Below, one piece after another: positions 7,252-10,287 of a DNA stretch of 10,287 nt (positions are counted from its first letter, which is position 1; each line of letters begins with the position of its first letter). A model generated the notes under the pieces. That model searched no databases. It had not been told where the DNA came from and saw only the letters and a list, made by a program, of their open reading frames with translations. Position numbers and translations under genes: made by a program. This DNA comes from an uncultured Rhodocyclaceae bacterium (GTDB taxonomy: Bacteria > Pseudomonadota > Gammaproteobacteria > Burkholderiales > Rhodocyclaceae), in assembly GCA_903930805.1 (NCBI GenBank), contig CAIYZZ010000354.1, forward strand, positions 1 to 10,287, in the 5' to 3' direction.

Positions 7252-7320
7252 GCCGAACCCATCATTCCACCGGACGCTGCGCGATAAAGCCGCGCAGCGC
7301 CGGTGACCTCTACGTTAGCC
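7252..7320 (+). other. attC recombination site 2 (69 bp)
   Basis: R'' is GCCGAAC (7252-7258), fully complementary to the cassette 2 start GTTCGGC. The distal box is GTTAGCC (7314-7320). The core 7272-7304 is identical over 33 bases to that of attC 1, while the left flank differs, as is usual for cassettes that share an attC lineage. Confidence 0.9.
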
Positions 7321-7335
7321 ACCTACAGCCCCTAA

Positions 7336-7364
7336 TTGCTTCTGATAGCACTTTTAGCTATCAT
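7336..7364 (+). promoter_or_regulatory. Cassette-borne promoter with overlapping palindromic operator
   Basis: TTGCTT (7336-7341), a 17-base spacer and TATCAT (7359-7364) form a good sigma70-type promoter. A perfect inverted repeat, TGATAGC (7343-7349) and GCTATCA (7357-7363) with a 7-base spacer, covers the spacer and the -10. The start codon at 7371 lies where transcription would be expected to begin, so the mRNA may be leaderless. Self-repression by the HicB-family protein is the natural inference. Confidence 0.6.
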
Positions 7365-7370
7365 TTAGCC

Positions 7371-7709
7371 ATGAACACCATGACATACAAAGGCTATACC
7401 GCTCGCGTCGAGTATGACGAGCGTGACAATATTTTCGTGGGCCGTATTCTCGGCATTCGCAACATGATCAGCTTTCATGGCGAAACGGTTGCCGAATTGA
7501 GGGCCGAGTTCGAGCTCGCAGTTAAAGACTATCTGGCGGATTGCAAGCAGCAAGGTATACACCCTGAGAAGCCGGCTTCCGGCAAGTTGCTGCTGCGCGT
7601 ACCGCCCGAGGTTCATGGTCGCGCCCTCATTGCTGCGCAGGCTGCAGGCAAGAGCCTGAATCAATGGGCTACCGAGGCATTGCAGCATGCCGCTCAACCC
7701 AGCGGCTAA
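7371..7709 (+). CDS. Cassette 3: orphan HicB-family antitoxin-like protein
   Basis: 112 residues. The N-terminal half, YKGYTARVEYDERDNIFVGR then ISFHGETVAELRAEFELAVK, is the HicB partial RNase-H-like fold. Residues 71-105 (KLLLRVPPEVHGRALIAAQ, then KSLNQWATEALQ) form a ribbon-helix-helix DNA-binding domain. HicB proteins neutralise the HicA mRNA interferase and repress their own operon. No hicA-sized frame is found anywhere in the cassette (7315 onward), so this is a solo antitoxin-like regulator. The ATG at 7371 is chosen because the promoter lies directly upstream; an in-frame ATG at 7380 is possible. The TAA stop lies inside the R'' box GGCTAAC of the third attC. Confidence 0.9.
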   Translation: MNTMTYKGYTARVEYDERDNIFVGRILGIRNMISFHGETVAELRAEFELAVKDYLADCKQQGIHPEKPASGKLLLRVPPEVHGRALIAAQAAGKSLNQWATEALQHAAQPSG

Positions 7710-7842
7710 CCAAGCAAACCGCCCCGCAACAAAACGCCGTGCTACGTCTAGCGGCTGATCTTGCGCTTTGGTGCCACCCGGCTTTCATGGCTCGCCTGCG
7801 CTCCGGCGTTCAGGTTTCATCCCGTAAAAAAGCGGGTTGGGG
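7704..7842 (+). other. Incomplete or divergent attC site 3
   Basis: R'' GGCTAAC (7704-7710) is fully complementary to the cassette 3 start. Downstream, AAACC/GGTTT (7716-7720, 7813-7817) and AACGCCG/CGGCGTT (7733-7739, 7804-7810) give a nested imperfect inverted repeat of the kind expected for a long attC, but no GTTRRRY box matching GTTAGCC follows before aroE. The nearest candidate is GTTGGGG (7836-7842), which breaks the consensus. The end coordinate is therefore tentative. Confidence 0.45.
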
Positions 7843-7849
7843 TCTCGGT

Positions 7850-8641
7850 CTAACGCAGGGTAGCCAGTACCGGTCTGGTCTGCGGCCGCACGCCGCGCCA
7901 GATCCAGAAAGACTCTGCCGCCTGCTCGACCAGCATGCCCAGGCCATCCGTTACACGGCAACCTGACGCCTGCGCCTGTGCCATGAAGGGTGTTTCGCGA
8001 CCATAGAGCATCTCATAGGCGAGGCAATTCGGTGCAAATGTAAAAGTCGGCAATGACAGGGCGGCATTGGCAAGGCCTGCCGCAGTGGCATTGATCACCA
8101 AATCGAACTGTCCGCCGGCCAATGCGTCGAAGCCGCCACCCTCGATCTGGAAAGCCGCCGCCAGTTGCGCCGCCTTTGCCGCCGTGCGATTGGCGATAAA
8201 CAAGCGCGCCGGCTGTTCGTCGAGCAGGGGCAGGATCACCCCACGCGCCGCGCCGCCAGCACCCAGCAACAGGATGCGTTTTCGCGCGGGGTCGAAGCCG
8301 AGATTGGCTTTCAGATCGCGGACGAGTCCGGCACCGTCGGTATTGTCACCATAGATGACATCCCCAGAAAAAGTCAGGGTATTGACTGCACTGGCAGCCT
8401 GCGCGCGCGGCGTAAGCTGCGTCGCCAAGCGAAAGGCTTCTTCCTTGAACGGTACAGTGACATTGACACCGCGCGCCCCGGTCGCGACGAAATTCGCCAT
8501 GGCGGCGGCAAAGCCATCAGGCGGCACCAGCAGCGCCGCGTAGCTCATGTCCTGCGCCGTCTGCGCGGCGAACAGCGCGTGGATACGTGGCGACTGACTG
8601 TGCGAGATGGGGTTGCCAAAGACAGCGTAGCGGTCAGGCAT
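7850..8641 (-). CDS. aroE: Shikimate dehydrogenase
   Basis: NADP-dependent reduction of 3-dehydroshikimate to shikimate in aromatic amino acid biosynthesis; cytosolic. 263 residues, a normal AroE length. Shikimate-binding and catalytic landmarks: NPISHSQSP (10-18), NVTVPFKEEA with catalytic K66, SAVNTL (N87) and DNTDGAG with catalytic D102. The cofactor loop is LLLGAGGAARGV (125-135), with NRT (151-153) as the NADP-specificity loop, and GLGMLVEQAAESFWIW closes the protein. Three ATGs are possible (8665, 8644, 8641). The ATG at 8641 is preferred, because GGAGG lies 4 bases before it and homology begins there. It is the last gene of a minus-strand cluster with the NYN and TonB-domain genes. mtgA, which often accompanies aroE in betaproteobacteria, is absent from the downstream side, where the integron sits. 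Confidence 0.96.
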   Translation of the reverse strand: MPDRYAVFGNPISHSQSPRIHALFAAQTAQDMSYAALLVPPDGFAAAMANFVATGARGVNVTVPFKEEAFRLATQLTPRAQAASAVNTLTFSGDVIYGDNTDGAGLVRDLKANLGFDPARKRILLLGAGGAARGVILPLLDEQPARLFIANRTAAKAAQLAAAFQIEGGGFDALAGGQFDLVINATAAGLANAALSLPTFTFAPNCLAYEMLYGRETPFMAQAQASGCRVTDGLGMLVEQAAESFWIWRGVRPQTRPVLATLR

Positions 8642-8690
8642 CATGCCTCCGCCGGGCCGTCCCAAGGAGGCATGCGCCCCCTGTGGGGGC
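8642..8690 (-). promoter_or_regulatory. Tandem hairpins overlapping the aroE ribosome-binding site
   Basis: In the 51-base gap between the NYN stop and aroE, CATGCCTCC (8642-8650) and GGAGGCATG (8666-8674) are perfect 9-base inverted arms around a 15-base loop. On the transcript the arm adjacent to aroE contains its Shine-Dalgarno GGAGG and the upstream one of its two ATGs. Just before it, GCCCCC/GGGGGC (8676-8681, 8685-8690) makes a 6-base stem with a 3-base loop. The fold could mask translation initiation or be a REP-like intergenic element. Confidence 0.55.
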
Positions 8691-8692
8691 CA

Positions 8693-9727
8693 TCATTCCG
8701 CTTCCACCTTCTTTCGACGGGGTGCGCGCGGCTTGCGGGCAGGCTTGGCAACCGCAGCTTCAGCGCTTGTTTCGGTGGCGGGTTTGCGGCTGCGCGAACG
8801 ACGCCGGCGCGTTGGTTCGGCTGGGGCTGTCTCCGCAGCAACGGACGTGGGTCGCTCCGCATCTTCCGTAAAAGTCGGCGCTGGCGGGACGGCAACTAAT
8901 GCTTCGTTTTCGCCCTGAACCGGCAGGGTGCCGGGCTGCCGGCGTTTCACATAGGCGCTCGAACGTTCGTCGCGGCCGAATTCGAGCAAGCCGCGTTTAT
9001 GGGCATCTTCGAGCATCGCACCGAGAGTGCGGTAGCCAAAATAGGTTTCGTTGAAGCCGGGGTTGCGGCGTTTGATGGCTTCCTTCAGCACCGAAGCCCA
9101 GACCCGCTCGTCGTCGCTGCGATCCTCCAGCAGAGCTTCGAGCGTGGTGGCCGCCATTTCCAGGCCTTTGGTGCGCCGCGCCTCCTGTTCCTGCGGATCA
9201 CCGGCACCGGTGGAACGGCGGTTCTGCTTTTCTGCGTTGTCGCGCTGACGCTTGCGCACAAGATCGTCAATATAAATGAACTCGTCACAGTTGGCGATCA
9301 AGAGGTCGGAGGTCGATTGCTTGACGCCGACACCGATGACGCGCTTGGCGTTCTCGCGCAACTTCGAGACCAGTGGTGAAAAATCTGAATCACCGCTGAT
9401 GATGACGAAAGTATTGACGTGCGTCTTGGTGTAGCAAAGGTCGAGTGCGTCGACCACCATGCGGATGTCGGCTGAGTTCTTGCCCGACTGGCGCACATGG
9501 GGGATTTCGATCAGCTCAAAATTGGCCTCGTGCATCGCCGCCTTGAAAGCCTTGTAACGATCCCAGTCGCAGTAGGCTTTCTTGACGACGATGCTGCCCT
9601 TGAGCAAGAGCCGTTCGAGCACCGGCTTGATGTCGAACTTTTCATATTGGGCGTCGCGGACGCCAATGGCGATGTTCTCGAAATCGCAGAACAGGGCCAT
9701 GCTGACATCGTCGGCAGAGAGGGCCAT
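8693..9727 (-). CDS. NYN-domain (LabA/DUF88-type) putative RNase with LOTUS-like domain and basic tail
   Basis: 344 residues. The N-terminal NYN (PIN-like) domain, about 8-155, has the acidic metal-site pattern: D15 in CDFENI, D87 in NSADIRM, and D113/D115 in ISGDSDFSPLV, followed by VIGVGVKQSTSDLL and CDEFIYIDD. Residues ~190-262 (WASVLKEAIKRRNPGFNET, then LGAMLEDAHKRGLLEF) fit an OST-HTH/LOTUS RNA-binding winged helix, a common partner of NYN domains. The remaining 80 residues are low-complexity: VAVPPAPTF (278-286), encoded by repeat copy C, then an Arg/Lys/Pro/Ala-rich basic tail, likely nucleic-acid binding. Start: ATG 9727 with AAAGGA about 7 bases upstream. It lies 20 bases after the TonB-domain gene and 51 before aroE. 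RNase activity is inferred from family. Confidence 0.9.
   Translation of the reverse strand: MALSADDVSMALFCDFENIAIGVRDAQYEKFDIKPVLERLLLKGSIVVKKAYCDWDRYKAFKAAMHEANFELIEIPHVRQSGKNSADIRMVVDALDLCYTKTHVNTFVIISGDSDFSPLVSKLRENAKRVIGVGVKQSTSDLLIANCDEFIYIDDLVRKRQRDNAEKQNRRSTGAGDPQEQEARRTKGLEMAATTLEALLEDRSDDERVWASVLKEAIKRRNPGFNETYFGYRTLGAMLEDAHKRGLLEFGRDERSSAYVKRRQPGTLPVQGENEALVAVPPAPTFTEDAERPTSVAAETAPAEPTRRRRSRSRKPATETSAEAAVAKPARKPRAPRRKKVEAE
8871..8893 (-). repeat. Dispersed 23-base repeat, copy C (inside the NYN gene)
   Basis: Identical over 23 bases to copy A (minus strand here). It is read in frame as part of AVPPAPTF in the linker between the LOTUS-like domain and the basic tail. Confidence 0.75.
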
Positions 9728-9747
9728 ATCTTTTCCTTTGCTTGAAA

Positions 9748-10287
9748 TTAGTTGGTGTGCAACTGATCGGCGCCGGTGAATGACCAGGTGCGGGTGATTT
9801 CGAGAATATCGGTGTCACGCCGCACGGCCTCGGGAAAGGCGGCGTAGGGCGCAGCCAGACGCACGATGCGCTGCGCCGCCTCGTCCAGCACCTTGTGGCC
9901 GGATGAACGGTTGATTTCGACGCGTTCGAGTTGCCCGTCTTTCTTGATCGCCACCGTCAGCACCAGGCTGCCGTAGAGCTTGCCTTTGGCCGAATCCGGA
10001 TAGTTGAGGTTGCCGATACGCTCGATCTTCTGCCGCCAGTCCTCGACATACTGGGCAAAGCGGTATTCCTCGACGCGCGCGCCGATGAAGTGGCGTTTCG
10101 GTCGCTGATTGTAATCGTCAATGTCGCGGGAGATCTCCGCCTCCAGTCGGGCCAAGGCCATGGCGCGGCTGGCAAGGTCGCGGCCGGAAACCTCGTTCAC
10201 CGGTGCCGGTGGTTGGCGATCGGCATCGACCTTCGCAGTGCGCGCGGCTTTGGTCTGCGTCAGAATTTCGCGCTGCTGTGCCTCCAG
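9748..10287 (-). CDS. TonB C-terminal-domain protein (energy transducer TonB-like), N-terminus outside the window
   Basis: The frame remains open to the window edge; the visible 179 codons begin LEAQQREILTQTKAARTAKV, a polar helical stretch, so the GTG at 10200 is not the real start. The C-terminal part has WRQKIERIGNLNYPDSAKGK, then LYGSLVLTVAIKKDGQLERV, then EINRSSGHKVLDEAAQRIV and FPEAVRR. This is the TonB_C pattern (YPxxAxxxxxxGxVxVxxxIxxDGxxxxVxVxxSSGxxxLDxAA). Classic TonB couples inner-membrane proton-motive force to outer-membrane transporters. The membrane anchor and proline-rich spacer would lie beyond 10287 and are not seen, and no exbBD genes are present, so a role in true TonB energy transduction is uncertain. 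It is first in the visible cluster with NYN and aroE. Confidence 0.88.
   Translation of the reverse strand: MEAQQREILTQTKAARTAKVDADRQPPAPVNEVSGRDLASRAMALARLEAEISRDIDDYNQRPKRHFIGARVEEYRFAQYVEDWRQKIERIGNLNYPDSAKGKLYGSLVLTVAIKKDGQLERVEINRSSGHKVLDEAAQRIVRLAAPYAAFPEAVRRDTDILEITRTWSFTGADQLHTN

Larger units (their letters stand above)
5246..7850. mobile_element. Degenerate integron: intI pseudogene plus three-cassette array
   Basis: The layout is the standard integron one: integrase gene on the minus strand, then an attI-like end, then cassettes reading away on the plus strand. Cassette ends are diagnosed by the rule that the first bases of a cassette (GTTRRRY) are complementary to the R'' box of its own attC. 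Cassette 1 starts GTTAGAGG (6193) and its attC starts CCTCTAAC (6681); cassette 2 starts GTTCGGC (6762) and its attC starts GCCGAAC (7252); cassette 3 starts GTTAGCC (7314) and its attC starts GGCTAAC (7704). All three match exactly. The array is short, its integrase is broken, and the last attC is incomplete, so cassettes are probably fixed unless an integrase acts in trans. The right boundary next to the aroE stop is approximate. Confidence 0.88.

Noticed and set aside
7820..7840. Terminator or tRNA-like element after aroE (CCCG, T-rich loop, CGGG)
   Set aside because: The T run is in the loop rather than after the stem, and no cloverleaf or acceptor stem could be formed.
8165..8899. Plus-strand 244-codon open frame spanning aroE and the NYN gene end
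   Set aside because: Antisense to two well-supported genes; arginine-rich translation typical of shadow frames.
1..10287. CRISPR array
   Set aside because: No regularly spaced repeats; the repeated sequences present are the 23-base dispersed element and the attC cores, kilobases or a cassette length apart.

Overview
The window reads as chromosomal DNA of a GC-rich betaproteobacterium. A Rhodocyclales or Nitrosomonadales relative is my guess, based on codon usage and on the look of the IlvD, AroE and TonB-domain proteins; no rRNA or other marker confirms it. Housekeeping metabolic genes are interrupted by two accessory patches, one of plasmid or defence remnants at the left edge and one decayed integron in the middle.

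Left edge (1-600): a truncated Abi-like gene on the + strand runs head-on into a decayed fragment of a Rep_3-type plasmid initiator on the - strand. Next comes a minus-strand cluster (3499 to 630): ilvD (dihydroxy-acid dehydratase, branched-chain amino acid synthesis), a small uncharacterised protein overlapping ilvD by 4 bases, and a 189-residue protein that joins a lysine-rich, histone H1-like N-terminal tail to what looks like a CheZ phosphatase core and CheZ-type C-terminal CheY-binding peptide. This last gene is the most unusual intact gene here. The ilvD upstream region is shared with a divergent plus-strand pair: an Old Yellow Enzyme family ene-reductase and a hotdog-fold (PaaI-like) thioesterase.

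Middle (5246-7850): a fossil integron in canonical layout. An intI pseudogene on the minus strand has lost about 50-55 codons, including the segment that should carry the catalytic lysine, and is frameshifted at the deletion. A candidate attI end and three plus-strand gene cassettes follow. Cassette 1 encodes a small secreted four-cysteine protein, cassette 2 a probable GIY-YIG-type protein, and cassette 3 a HicB-family ribbon-helix-helix protein with no HicA partner and its own promoter and palindromic operator. The attC boundaries are supported by exact complementarity between the start of each cassette and the R'' box at its end. The two full attC sites share an identical 33-base core. The third attC keeps R'' but has no clear R'.

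Right (7850-10287): a minus-strand cluster, in transcription order, of a TonB C-terminal-domain protein (cut by the window edge), a NYN/LOTUS-type putative RNase with a basic tail, and aroE (shikimate dehydrogenase). The aroE ribosome-binding site lies inside a perfect 9-base inverted repeat.

A 23-base sequence occurs three times in the window (two identical copies and one with a single mismatch): between the ilvD and ene-reductase promoters, at the 3' edge of the intI pseudogene, and inside the coding region of the NYN gene. It is the best candidate for an undescribed dispersed element in this stretch.
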